64,000 bases of DNA from Nymphaea colorata (GCF_008831285.2 NC_045141.1:3160001-3224000); one strand, 5' to 3'. Positions 48,925-59,741 are shown, counted from the first letter of the stretch. The notes: generated from the sequence alone by a model not told the origin. A program made the numbers and translations.

Positions 48925-50780
48925 GAAATTCTTTGCAGTTTGCTTGCACCCTTCATTACTTTTAGAACATTCTATGCACTCCTCATCGGTAAATTTATTC
49001 CACGTGACCGTACCATCATTTTTAACATTGTTTACTCAGTCAATCTCTGACACAAAGTGAAACAACACTTTCTCGTCAAACATTCCTCAACAATTGGTCA
49101 TGAGCCGTCATTTTTAACTAGCTTTTAACATATTTTTTTATAGTTTTATTGCTTTTAATTGTTTTTATTTTTTTTTTCATTTTTTTAAAATAATTTGTTT
49201 AATGTTTTTTTACAAATTCACAACCGACGATGAATAGGAGCGTTACGTGTTGCGCTGGAAGCGGCTTCCTCCATGATTTAATTGTCCACAAAGAGCACTT
49301 AATAAGCCACTGTCTCTTGTGTATTTTCAAGTTGGAGGTAAATTTATGAAAGTGACAACAAAGCATGTTCGGTTTATATACAAATCTGGCTAAGGTTGGC
49401 CTTCGTCTTAGCGGGCCAAGGATGGGTTCTATACAGGATGGCGCGGGACAGGTAATCATGCATAAAATATACCATCTCCTTATTTTTCATGCGTTCATCT
49501 ATGAAATTAATGTTTGGATCTCATAATTTCCATTTTTTTAGAAAATGATCTTGCAGCAAATTCACTGCATAAATGGATTTAAATCCAAAACCAAAAGCCA
49601 AAACAAGTCAAATCATGGATCCATTGTTGAACCAAGATCCGAGGACACATCTATTGAAGGTTCTACAGTTATATTATAGCTCAAAATGATGTCCTACATA
49701 ATATATAGGTATATATAATCATTTTAGGGGGTTTTTGAGCAATTTTGTCAATTTTATAAAGTGCTTTAGAACAAGAGAACTTGAATTTCGAATTTCCTCT
49801 TGGACCGGTATTTCTACTACCTATATTTTTTTTGGCTCTGCCACCGGCTGCAACTAAGGACTCTTGCCGCCACAAAATGTTGTTCCATATTCTTCATCTC
49901 TCCAACAGGAATGCTCACATAATTGGCACTTGAAATACCTAAGCTAAGTTGGAGCCTGAGTGTCAAAACTTTTACATTAACTTAAACAAACAAAGAAACA
50001 AAGCTAGAATATGAAATAAAACAAAGGAATCAAAATTAAAGCATTTTACACATAAATACAAGCAATCACGCCACTCCTCCCCTAGCGTTTATATTATAAA
50101 GGGAACCATATGTAAATTAACTACATTAATACTTCATATAAAAACAAAATATAAACAGAAACACAAAATGACAAAAGACTCACATGAACTAAACTAATGA
50201 GACTTGGATTAGAGACCTAACTTTCTGATCCACATGACAGAAGACATGGGGGAAATGACCTAAATAACGCTATGCATGCAATCTATACTCTACAGGACAG
50301 ATTTATATGAATTGTGTCTCTCTAAGCGTCAACGGTGTCAAACATGCATGTTTAAGATACGATTGGAGAGCTGAACACTAAAAAACTACACCTTTTTGCC
50401 AATTACATTTTAAAAGATATTGGCATTTTAATGTAGAAATATCAGAAAAAACAGTTCCGTGGTTTTCTGAAAGCCAGAGGGCAAATGGTCCTAAAAGTCT
50501 TACAAAACGATGTTCAATTTCTACAAATATATGAACCATTCTACGGACAGAATTTCAGATTTAAACTCAAAGTTTAGCCGCACAAATTATTTCTCAAACG
50601 GACATAAATTTCTACAGAATTCAAGACAAATTAATACGTGTATAAGCATAGATTGCATATAAAGGACGTGGGTAAACCTGGCAACCATTTATCTACTGAC
50701 TAAAACAAAAATTACTCAATCCAAGTTAAACTTTGAACACTAGAAAAATTACAATTATCGTTCCCCAACTATTGACCATG
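48925..50780. other. non-coding stretch
   Basis: No coding similarity. T-rich runs at 49130-49200 and repeated lexical fragments only. Confidence 0.35.
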
Positions 50781-50788
50781 TTAATAAG

Positions 50789-50993
50789 CGACTTACCAGA
50801 CCCACTCTAGGAATGAGTAGTCATGCAACCGACTTACCCGACCCACCCTAGGAATGAGTAGCCATGCAACCGACTTACCCGACCCACCCTAGGAATGAGT
50901 AGCCATGCAACCGACTTACCCGACCCACCCTAGGAATGAGTAGCCATGCAACCGACTTACCCGACCCACCTTAGGAATGAGTAGTCATGCAGC
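50789..50993. repeat. 41-bp tandem repeat, 5 copies
   Basis: Five units of cgacttacccgacccaccct plus aggaatgagtagccatgcaac. Units 2-4 are identical and the outer two differ at four or five positions. The near-identity implies recent expansion or array homogenisation. Confidence 0.95.
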
Positions 50994-51205
50994 CGACCGC
51001 AAGGCGGCTCACACTTAAGGATCATAAGTTTGAGGTTTGATTTCTATGGTCGTTGTCACCCTCCAGTGTGTTACTCCTCTGTACTGCTGCAAGCAATGAT
51101 AAACACGACACCCAAGTTGAAAGATATGACCTTGGAGGTTTTAGGTAGAAGACAATTTTTTCTAAGTAAACATAAATAAAAACCAAGTCATTAGGATAAG
51201 ATTTA

Positions 51206-51316
51206 TAGGGCCCGTTTGATGGGCGGGTGAAATTTAACGCGGTAAGTTTACCATGGTAAATTTTTCTAGAAAAATTTAGTGGATGAAATTTCACCCTTTT
51301 CCAAAACGAGGCCCTA
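51206..51316. mobile_element. 111-bp MITE candidate
   Basis: The left end tagggcccgtttgatgggcg then ggtgaaattt and the right end (reverse complement) tagggcctcgttttggaaaa then gggtgaaattt are imperfect inverted repeats. The centre 'taaatttttctagaaaaattta' is itself palindromic. TIRs starting with a TAGGGCCC-like end fit Tourist/PIF-type MITEs, but a clean 3-bp TSD is not visible. Confidence 0.55.
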
Positions 51317-51435
51317 TTTGATTGTCGGGTGAAATTTAACGTGGTAAATTTAACCCTGTTTGATGAACATGAAGAATTTAACGTGGTAAATTTAACCCTG
51401 TTTGATGCACATGAAAAATTTAACCTGAAAAATGT
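51317..51435. repeat. 42-bp tandem repeat related to the MITE end
   Basis: Units built on gtttgatgaacatgaagaat then ttaacgtggtaaatttaaccc repeat about 2.5 times. The first unit (tttgattgtcgggtgaaattt) copies the MITE terminal sequence, so the array probably grew from a MITE end. The 14-residue repeat peptide (FNVVNLTLFDEHEE) is an artefact of the 42-bp period. Confidence 0.75.
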
Positions 51436-51439
51436 TGTT

Positions 51440-52010
51440 TTTTTTTCTCCTCCCCAATCTGACGTTGGAAGGAGTAGGAATGTGATCTTCCAAAACAACA
51501 AAAGATCACCACTCAAATAAATGCCACAAAAGCTTGTGTCAAGAAGCCGAAACATCTAACGAGAAAGATCATCACCTTATCACTGGTTCTTATATGTACA
51601 GATTACCCAAACACACCACCAAACGAGAAAGATCATCACCTCATAGAACCACCACCAAGCCAAAACCAATAAACAAAAAATGGACTGCAGAACCCATATA
51701 TTTCTTCATGAATCATCCCAAAACAAATCACCATACAGCCAGTTCATTAAGAGACGACCATTCACACGATATATGTAACAAAAAGCAAAAAAAATATCCA
51801 GCAACACATTACAACAGAAAGCACCTTCTTGAGAGCATCTACAACTGCAAAAGTTATATATTTGTTCCCAAAAGCATTAAACAAAAATTGTTGATGAAAT
51901 GAACTTTAAAAGCATAACAAAGTTTTATCCACAAAAGTACATCTCCACAAAAGTTACATGAGTACGAATCCACAAAAGAGTGTATTTTCTACTAAGAAGA
52001 AAAAAAAAGT
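51440..52010. other. non-coding stretch with short A-rich repeats
   Basis: The phrase aacgagaaagatcatcacct occurs at 51557 and 51622. No recognisable gene. Confidence 0.4.
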
Positions 52011-52337
52011 TTAATGAGTATATATCCAACAAAAAAAACATGTAATCACAAAACAAGTAATCCAACATTTGTGGCTGCACTTCCGTTCTTCAAACTTCGT
52101 GTCTTCTATATCTTGCTTTGCGATGACATCTTCAATGAGTGGAGACCTGCGTACTTGCACACCATACTTGTTCTGGAGATACTCATGCATGTGATTTTCT
52201 GTTACTTCTAATGAATCAAACGATCTGAAGATGGCACCCTTGTACCGATAGACTAATGGTTGGCACCGCTCCCAGCTGTCATATATGCCTCGCTCACGCC
52301 CTTCGAAAACCACATAGTACTTTTGGCGGGGCATCAT
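52011..52337 (-). CDS. RNase H1 N-terminal/viroplasmin-like small ORF
   Basis: Coding for 108 residues from ATG at 52337 (a second ATG follows at once). Residues 6-54 contain KYYVVFEGRERGIYDSW, then GAIFRSFDSLE, matching the small RNA:DNA-hybrid-binding fold at the N-terminus of eukaryotic RNase H1 (Pfam Cauli_VI/viroplasmin type: 'YYVV..G...GIY.SW..C...V.G..GA.FKSF'). No RNase H catalytic domain follows. The C-terminus is Cys-rich and hydrophobic (CWITCFVITCFFCWIYTH), perhaps a membrane segment or a frame past a lost splice site. Its ATG overlaps the transposase stop (ATGA), and both would be on one mRNA through the acceptor at 52348. It may be a third transposon protein, an alternative transposase C-terminus, or a captured domain. 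Confidence 0.6.
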   Translation of the reverse strand: MMPRQKYYVVFEGRERGIYDSWERCQPLVYRYKGAIFRSFDSLEVTENHMHEYLQNKYGVQVRRSPLIEDVIAKQDIEDTKFEERKCSHKCWITCFVITCFFCWIYTH

Positions 52338-53754
52338 CTTCGTTGTCCTGTTGAAAAGAAAACAAATGTCAGACAATCAAACTGAAGAAGTTGTCGACAT
52401 TTATAAACAAACTTACTATTCAATTGATAATCTATAAACATTTGAGATGATATAGCTGCTCTCAAAACATTGTTGCTTCCTCGCTGATGTGTTTGGTTTG
52501 CAATTTCAAGTTCGCTTAAGACGAAGTTATCAGTCGAAGGTGCATCTTCATCATCAAATTGCTCGGCATTTGGATTGTGTTCAATTATGAAGTTGTGCAA
52601 TACACATGTAGCAAGAACGATTTGAGCTTGTTTTTGGAATGGATACTGAATTTGCATTTTCAATATTGGAAAACGACCTTTCAACATGCCAAAAGTTCTT
52701 TCTACTGTATTTCGGAGTGATGAATGCCTATGGTTGAATAATTCTTCTTCTGTTCTAGGTGAGCGTGCTCCCCGAGTGTTAAACTCAGACATATGATAAC
52801 GATGTCCTCGATAAGGTGTAAGCAAACCGACAATGTTTGGATACCCCCCATCAGCCAGATAAAATTTTCCTACAATTGAATAAAATTTATTTATACATTG
52901 ATACATGCTTCTTAAAAGAGTGAATTGGTTGGTGGAACTACGTACCTTCTGGGACAACAAATGGGTCTGTTTCATGATCTAGTGCATTGTACAATACTCT
53001 TGAGTCTGTTGCACTTCCTTCCCATCCAGCCAAAACGTAGTGAAATCTAGTATCTAATCCGACTATAGCCATGACGTTTTGAGAAACGAAACCTTTTCTA
53101 TTGCGAAACCTTGCTTGATCTGAAGCTGGGACCCATGCAGGTATATGTGTGCCATCGATTGCTCCTTAACAATTCTATATGACAAGGCAACTAGTTAGTC
53201 ATGTTGTAGTTTGTCTTGTTGTATGTGTCATGTTTAGTTCAAGATGATGAAATTACCTCAAAATATGAAAAGAATCGTTTAGAATGTCGAATATGTGCTG
53301 GTATCATCTCATCATTGGGCCGCCGAACGTAATCCTTATCCAGTATACATATCGCTCGTAGCACTAGGCTGACATATTTACTTATTGTTTGTCCGGAATG
53401 TTGAAACGTATTTTGAACAGCACGATTCCGTTCATTATGTTCAATTGTCAAAAGCAATATAGCTACTTGTTCTTCTACGGTAATGTCACGAGCATCCTCC
53501 AACAAATTTCTATCCCTTAGAATGTTACACAGTCTCATATATATATGCCCTTCCATACGGAGTAAGTCCAAACAATTTTTAGGATGACCGTGAAGCATAA
53601 GTTGGACAAAAGATGTACCAGCATCTCGAAATGGATGAACAATCCTCCTAGATGATGGTTGGTCTTTTAACCAAAAGAAGACGAACACAAAAACCATTCG
53701 AATGATGAAAAGCACTCGTTCATCGTCATCATCGAACATGTCAACATCAATCAT
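52334..53754 (-). pseudogene. PIF/Harbinger (HARBI1-like) transposase, one nonsense codon
   Basis: Exons 53754-53257, 53174-52946, 52869-52417 and the first 14 bases of an exon starting 52347 join in frame with GT-AG introns, giving 397 codons, the usual length for plant PIF transposases. The N-terminus is helical (HTH-like; TVEEQVAILLLTIEHN). Catalytic DDE residues are all present: Asp in GAIDGTHIPAW, Asp in YLADGGYP and Glu in VERTFGMLKGRFP. Other family blocks seen: FRNRKGFVSQNVMA, YVLAGWEGSATDSRVL and ATCVLHNFI. The only clear defect is TAA at codon 169, two residues past the first intron. The ATG at 53754 gives an acidic start (MIDVDMFDDDDE). The enzyme cuts and pastes the element in the nucleus together with its Myb-like partner. 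Confidence 0.88.
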
Positions 53755-54001
53755 TTTGACTAAACTGCATGTACATGTAAGGTGCTTTATTGAATAACAT
53801 AATTTCCAACATGTGTTTCAGCACAACAAAAAAGAAAGGATTGCAGGACAAGATCATGATGAAGAACAAAAACAGATTGCTTCAATAACAACAATTTCAC
53901 ACTACATGGAAGATCATGGAATTATAAGAAAAACATACAACAAATGTTATTGTGCCAAATGAATCATACAAATAATTCTACTAACAAATATGGAATCTTA
54001 C

Positions 54002-54545
54002 CTATAAATCACCAAGTCTACGCGACAACCATGTTAGTCGGTCTTCAGGTGGAACGTTGAGAAAGATCATGGAATTCGTTCCCTCTCCTAACAGGTCCAG
54101 ACTTAGCAGTCTTGTATGACTATCTAGTAGCCATGTGTCCACCATCTCTTGTAAAATTTCACAACATTTGGCATATTGAAACCCTCTAGAAGTATGTGTT
54201 AGGGCGTCCACATTTTTAGCTATACCGTTCAACAAATTGTAATACATGTCATCATTGGTTGACCTGTTCCGTTTTGACCTACGTATACTTGTATTGGTTG
54301 TCGGATTCTCAGTTGTAGGAGTTGTAGGTAGTGGCGATTGTAGGGGTGTACCATCATTTGGCGTCTATGTAAATGACTGTTCACTATCAAACTGCATGTA
54401 CGAAGGTGAATTCTGGAAAGCAGGTGTACATGGGAGTGGTTCAGTCTCAGCTTCTAGCACGTTGTTTAATGTTATTGCGTTTTGCCCAGTTGCATGAGAT
54501 TCGCCATATACTTCGAAAAGCCAGAACGAAGAAACGAAACACGAT
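54002..54545 (-). pseudogene. PIF/Harbinger ORF1 (Myb/SANT-like), N-terminally truncated
   Basis: On - the frame reads VYGESHATGQNAITLNN (the 'L..I.GKDRATG..A' block that follows the Myb/SANT domain in plant ORF1 proteins). A Ser/Pro/Thr-rich linker follows, then KRNRSTNDD and the helical C-terminus (MYYNLLNGIAKNVDALTHT, ending DRLTWLSRRLGDL*). One TAG stop interrupts it in the linker (about 54365). The DNA-binding domain itself should lie at 54550-54900 but that sequence is A-rich and non-coding. ORF1 proteins bind subterminal DNA and carry the transposase into the nucleus; this copy could not bind DNA. Confidence 0.75.
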
Positions 54546-54549
54546 GAAC

Positions 54550-54959
54550 CCAAACAAGAAGTTTAAAACTGAAAGAAAACCTTCCAAGGATGCCAACAAC
54601 CTTAAGGATGCCTATGCCAACATAAATCTAATCTCTCCTTCCCTGCACTTTAAGCTCAATAATTCAACAAGTCAAGACAAAAAAAAAAAAAAAAAGGGAA
54701 TATAAAAACACAAATAAAATGAAGAAGTGGACCAATATTTACTAACTAAGTTGAACTCTATGCTACTAACACTACCGGATATAAATCTCGCACACAAAAA
54801 AACAAAATAAAATGAAATACGAATCAACAAAGCAAAAAAAAAAAAAAATTACAAAGTGTTCAACCTTTCTACAAGTGCCCTACAAGGTTAATGAGAAAGA
54901 AGCTCCAAGTTATCTCCATAAATCACTAACATCTAAGCTACAAAGAGCAAAGATAGGGG
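54550..54959. other. A-rich non-coding gap between Harbinger ORF1 and the WDR70 fragment
   Basis: Contains poly(A) runs at 54679-54697 and 54834-54849. Nothing else is recognisable. Confidence 0.5.
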
Positions 54960-55975
54960 TCCGTTAAACAGACCTTGAGAAGATATTGCGCCAATAAACT
55001 CCCTTTAGTTGAAGCAACCATCCCACCAAAGCCTGGACCAGTGACAGGTAGGTCTGGGTTGTGTAATTTCATTATATTCTCGCGCTAACCGTTTATGACT
55101 TGACTGGTCCCACAACAAGTAGAGAAAGAGGATTGTGTATGACAGAATTGGTTTCCAAGTCATCAACAAACTTCTTCCTAGGTACACGTGCAACACAAAC
55201 TAGGGCTCCCCATGCTTTTTGTCACCAACAAACTGGGGTAGGATCGTAGAGAATGTGTGTCCCACCTTCCTTTTTGTAGCCAACAGTGGCAAAAACCTTC
55301 AAGACATATAAATTATACGAAAAGAGAAGTTATGTAGAACATCTGAAAAAATGAAAATAAGTGAACCAGAGAATACCAGGATGAAGCAACAAGAATGATT
55401 ATTCCCAAGGGAGACAATTAACCTGATTAAGCCATGAATGCCATGCACAACGAACAAAACTGCATGTTAGATATATTCCCACTTTTGAAACAAGCTCCAA
55501 CCTTTTTATGTCATAAAAGCATAACATGATTTCAGCATTCCACCTTTTTCAGTGGAAGTCCCCATGAAAATTAGCTGCTCATCAGGACTGAATGCAACAT
55601 TAGTTTGAATGATGATTTGGTGATTCTCCGAAAACATGGAGAGGCTTCTTACTTTGCTGCAAATCCCAAACCTGAGCACATTTATATCATAAGAAACTGA
55701 TATTATAACTATTACACTTGGATAAAAGCAAATTAGCAAGCAGCAAAAAGAAACAACCAGGGATTTGCCAGATCCAACTTGCTAAAGAACAATGTATGAC
55801 ACGTGCGTGAGGGAGCAGGAACTATCTTTAATGTACCATCCATGTTTCTTGAAAGAAACATCTGTCCATCTGAAGAGAACTTGAGTCCTGTAATGTCACC
55901 ATCATGAGCTTTCTCAACATGCGTATCTGGCCTACTACCCCAACCAGGCTTAAGATTCCATATCTGCATTATCAA
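54960..55975 (-). pseudogene. fragment of a WDR70-like WD40 gene
   Basis: Minus-strand exon pieces in order: (a) 55964-55833, starting after atgcag|ATATGG, IWNLKPGWGSRPDTHVEKAH and ITGLKFSSDGQMFLSR; (b) about 55665-55550, VWDLQQSKKPLHVFGESPNH, then after a frameshift NVAFSPDEQL; (c) about 55505-55425, LELVSKVGIYLTCSF and CAWHSWLNQ; (d) about 55290-55170, VFATVGYKKEGGTHILYDPT, a stop, then ALVCVARVPRKKF; (e) about 55050-54962, DLPVTGPGFGG and STKGSLLAQYLLK. This is the C-terminal half of WD repeat-containing protein 70. Introns are retained between pieces, so it is a genomic copy and not retroposed. Frameshifts (near 55609 and between d and e) and stops make it non-functional. The N-terminal half is not in the window. 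Confidence 0.85.
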
Positions 55976-56153
55976 AACATATCAGAAGTTCCTTGCTTGA
56001 AATACTCTACTAGTTTTTCACAAGATGGATCTCTTCAAGTAAAGAGGCTAGTTCCAGTTATTTCATAGATCATGCACAGTTATAGTTTTTCTGCATCAAG
56101 CACAGCAAGTTTTGTAATTTTATTAGCTCAACATATTCTAGTACTCAACGTGG

Positions 56154-56366
56154 ATCTCCTGTGCCTTCAGTAGAGCCCCGGCCTATTAACATAAGCATCA
56201 TCATCAGTATTTGCTAATCAACTAATCAAGTAGACCAATCACGCACACACACACTGATATATATGTATCTCCTGTGCCTTCAGTAGAGCGCCGGCCTATT
56301 TACATAAGCATCATCATCAGTATTTGCTAATCAACTAATCAAGTGGACCAATCACGCACACACACA

Positions 56367-56379
<13 letters not shown>
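56154..56379. repeat. 113-bp tandem duplication with CA/TA microsatellites
   Basis: atctcctgtgccttcagtag through cacacacacactgatatata begins at 56154 and again at 56267, with only about four differences. A (TA)n tract closes it (56369-56401). Confidence 0.93.
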
Positions 56380-56401
<22 letters not shown>

Positions 56402-56402
<1 letters not shown>

Positions 56403-58099
56403 TCATAGTTCCTCCAGAAGTTTCTATTGAGAAACATAAAAAAAAATGTTATGCCAATTATACCAGGTACAACTTCTTTGATATTATATAGCATGTATAT
56501 GAAATAGAATGTTATCATACATGTATTATATTTGGCAGCTGTACACCAAATCAGCCATCCTATCTGAATTATCAGACTCTGAAGATCTGATTTCCACCCT
56601 CACTTGCCTCTTTCTTCTTCTCTTCTCCGTAAATAGAATTCAGCTATTCTGTTGTCACAAATGGCTAATAATCCATCAAAGTAAAGAGAAGAACTTGCTT
56701 TCATTTTTCTTTAAAGCCTTTCGCTACATGTAGAAAAGGTTTACTCCAGAACTTGGGTATGTATTCTGTGTGGTGCACATGTGCATGTTGATCGACTTTT
56801 GGAAGTGCCTGCATCAGTCAAGAAAAGAAAAGGTCTCAGGAAAATAACTAAAACACAAGAACTCCATTCTTGCAAGCTATGTACGTCATTCAAGAAGAAA
56901 ATTGTGGCTCCTACCCCTACCCACAAGACTACAGAAAAGCACAAGAAAACTAGAAAGAACTCAAAGAAATTCAGTAAGGATCAATAGGTTTCCCGAAGCA
57001 TACTAAGCATAAGCATAAATAGCATAATCAAAGGGTAATTGGATAGAGCTTTCTATCGGACTCAAAGCTCAAACATATACAAAAGCACAAACCCAAAGTA
57101 GAACTAAAACAGAACCTAAAAATTTTGGGTATATACATATAAATAGCCAAAATAAGGATTGGAACATGAATCCAACAAGCTACTTGCTACTCCTTGATCT
57201 TCGCCCCAATTTTCTGCCACCACCTTGCTAGCAGTTAAGACCTTGAAGATGAATAGAAACAATTCAGGCACCCAATCGGACGATTCAGCTGAATCGGTTG
57301 GGAATCTGTCAAAAAATAATAATAAATCATTTTTTGAAAAAAATAACTCAAACAGCGACATTCTTAAAAACATCTCTCTTCTTTCTCTAATTCACCGTAA
57401 CCTTGCACTGAACCTTTCAAAAATCAACTGAGTTAATTAAATAACTCCATAATTAATTTATGTAAAGATTAACAAAAATAGTTCCTGTAAATTGAACAAT
57501 TTTAGTAAAGTATTTCCTTAAAAACTAGCACGTGGCACTTTCAACTGGCTCGAAATGGAATCAGTTTGCCACCGATTGTAAGAACCCCAAGACATATATA
57601 TGACAAAGGCAATTTTTTTCCACAAATAGACTGAGATCCATATAAAAAAATCTGAGATCATCAAATTTTGGAGCTATTCTGTTTGGCTTGATATAAGATC
57701 TAGTATGGCACCCGCGTGCAATCTGACCTTGATGCAGATGAGGTATCCCTAAAATCAACGAAGTTTCAAGTGTTTCTGTGTTAGTTCAGATCGGAACCAA
57801 CACTCAAGTTAAATTCAAAAACTCTTGTTGGGAATACCTTCATATGTAAAACCAATATGTCACTTTACGCAGAGATGATGGATAGAATTGCACAAACCCC
57901 AACTTTCGCCTAACGTTCGCTGGCTAAGATCATCATTCACATTCATGTTTTCACCAGCTGGAAAACCCAGCAACGTGCCTATGAAGAAGTTTCCATGCTT
58001 AAACAAGCTACATGCCTCTACTAACCTAAGCTTTTTAACATGTGAATCACCAAATATATTTCTTACGATGAGGTGTGAACAAACTTAACTATGATCATC
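56402..58099. other. non-coding stretch
   Basis: Short frames only. A plus frame at 56781-56987 is Lys-rich and one at 57225-57431 is Asn/Ser-rich; neither matches a family I know. Confidence 0.35.
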
Positions 58100-58111
58100 C
58101 TCATACACACG

Positions 58112-58600
58112 GCTGAACATCGGGTTGGGTACCCGACGGGCACCCGGTACCCGGCCTGATCGGGCCGAAAAAACCGACCCGATAACCTACTGGGTCAGCC
58201 CAACGGAGCCCAGTGCAACCTAATATCTTTTCAATAAACAACAGATCTGGCTCCGCGGATCTATCTGGTGTGAGGATGAAAATATACAATAATACAAGAG
58301 TTGGTAGGGGTGGGTGCACCCCCATCAATCAGACCTCCTTGGCCTCTCCGTCTTGATCTATATTCCCATCCTGCCTCCCATATTCACGGGGGCAAGGTCA
58401 AGCCGTCCCTTCTTGATAAGTAGCGGATCAATTACTGACCACTAACCGGCCTCCTCTTTCCTCTCATTAAAAGAAGGATCTATTGACTTGTTTCTTGATG
58501 TTCTTTCCATAAGAAAAGAAAAACCAACAGGCTTGGGTTTCAGGCTGTGCGGGCCAGCCCGAACCCAACACTTATCGGGCTGGGTTGACTCATGCCCAAA
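58112..58600. mobile_element. ~489-bp GC-rich insertion with 12-bp direct repeats
   Basis: ctcatacacacg occurs at 58100-58111 and again at 58601-58612, immediately flanking a segment far richer in GC than its surroundings. The left end has gggttgggtacccgacgggc and the right end cttatcgggctgggttgact. A 12-base duplication is too long for a hAT or PIF element and fits target-primed (LINE/SINE-type) or helper-driven insertion. No ORF, A-box or tail was recognised. Its GC-rich phrases resemble those at 31290-31370. Confidence 0.6.
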
Positions 58601-58612
58601 CTCATACACACG

Positions 58613-59358
58613 ACACAAAGATAAGACAAAAAGTGATTCAAATTTAAGGAAACAGAAAAATGATTTATTTTCATAGAAATCGATGATTTAGTTTCAATAT
58701 AGGCGAAAGGAAATAGTTGAGAGATTGACAATTTAGCATATGGGAGGGAGCCATTCAAATTTAAGAAAATAGATGAGCTACTTAGTTTCGTGGACTTAAA
58801 TTGTTCTTATTGTATAGGAGAAAACAATTGGGTTATTTAAATTATTGGCATGATTTAGTTTAAAGTAGATGGAAAAAAAATTTTGGTTTTAAGGTGTGAT
58901 CCAAAAAAAAAGATTTGAAATTTAGTTTCATGGAGCTGCAATTCTGCTTTATGTAGTTGGACAATTTAGCTATTAGCAAGGCGATGTAGAATAAGTGTGA
59001 ATTAGTTTACAATCGACAAAAGTGGGTAGGTGAGCTTATCAACACGTGGAAACATTTATATGATATCTTCAAATGTCCAACTATCAAAATGAAGTTTTGA
59101 ATCTACAATATGATATGTAAAGTACACGATTTTTTAAACAACACCATGATGGCATGGAAAAGGTGCACTCGGTACTTTGCACTGTCTCATGACTTCAGCG
59201 TGGCTCATGCAGTTATGTTTATCTGCAGCTTCTTTCTAACATGACTTTCTAGAATACTATTTTTTCTTCTTCATTTTGTGCTTTCGTTCTACCTAACGAA
59301 GATGAAGATGAGGAGACGATTCAACGTCTTCTTTAAACTCTATCTTCTTTCTTACTAA
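58613..59358. other. AT-rich non-coding flank of the copia element
   Basis: Nothing recognisable. The five bases before the element (ACTAA, 59354-59358) are the expected left target-site duplicate, but its partner lies beyond the window. Confidence 0.5.
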
Positions 59359-59676
59359 TGGTTAGAATTGCAACATTCTCAAGAAGATCAATGAACGTAT
59401 CTAGTCACAACTCAATAAGGAAAGTCTCACGTAGAAAGTTGAGCGACAATCATCACTCAACTTATATTTTATTTATGGATGTGCTTCACGCTTTCCTCTC
59501 TTTCTTAAAACTCTCTTGATGTATAAAGGCATGAAAGATTGTATTGACACATATACAAAAATAAGAAAATTGGTCTCTCTCTTGCTCGTGGACGTAGGCT
59601 GCGCTGAACCATGTAATACTGTGTGCCACTATTTCTCTTTACCATCTTCTTCTTTAATCAAAATCTCAGTCTATCA
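59359..59676 (+). repeat. 5' LTR of the copia element
   Basis: 318 bases starting TGGTTAGAATTGCAAC (3' copy TGTTAGAATTGCAAC) and ending CTATCA, so it has the TG...CA ends. A TATA-like gatgtataaagg lies at 59517. Confidence 0.9.
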
Positions 59677-59689
59677 TGGTATCAGAGCA
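59677..59689 (+). other. primer-binding site, tRNA-Met
   Basis: tggtatcagagca directly follows the LTR. It is complementary to the 3' end of initiator tRNA-Met, the usual primer of plant copia elements. Confidence 0.93.
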
Positions 59690-59741
59690 GTAAAAAGATC
59701 TTCTGAGGTAAAAACCTTCAAGCTTCAAGCAGCGAGTCATT

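Larger units (their letters stand above)
52011..54550 (-). mobile_element. PIF/Harbinger transposon, recently degraded
   Basis: Two characteristic ORFs lie on -: the Myb/SANT-type accessory ORF (54002-54545) and a three-exon DDE transposase (53754-52334), with an extra small ORF beyond it. The order ORF1 then transposase on one strand fits plant PIF elements, which normally duplicate TTA/TAA. Terminal inverted repeats could not be assigned; the only TIR-like end nearby is the small MITE at 51206. The N-terminal Myb domain of ORF1 is gone, so the right end is probably deleted. Confidence 0.85.

Noticed and set aside
51206-54965. Harbinger element bounded by the tagggcccgtttgat end at 51206 and ggtccgttaaacagacc near 54957
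   Set aside because: The right sequence does not pair with the left one convincingly, and the left end already pairs with 51316 as a small MITE.
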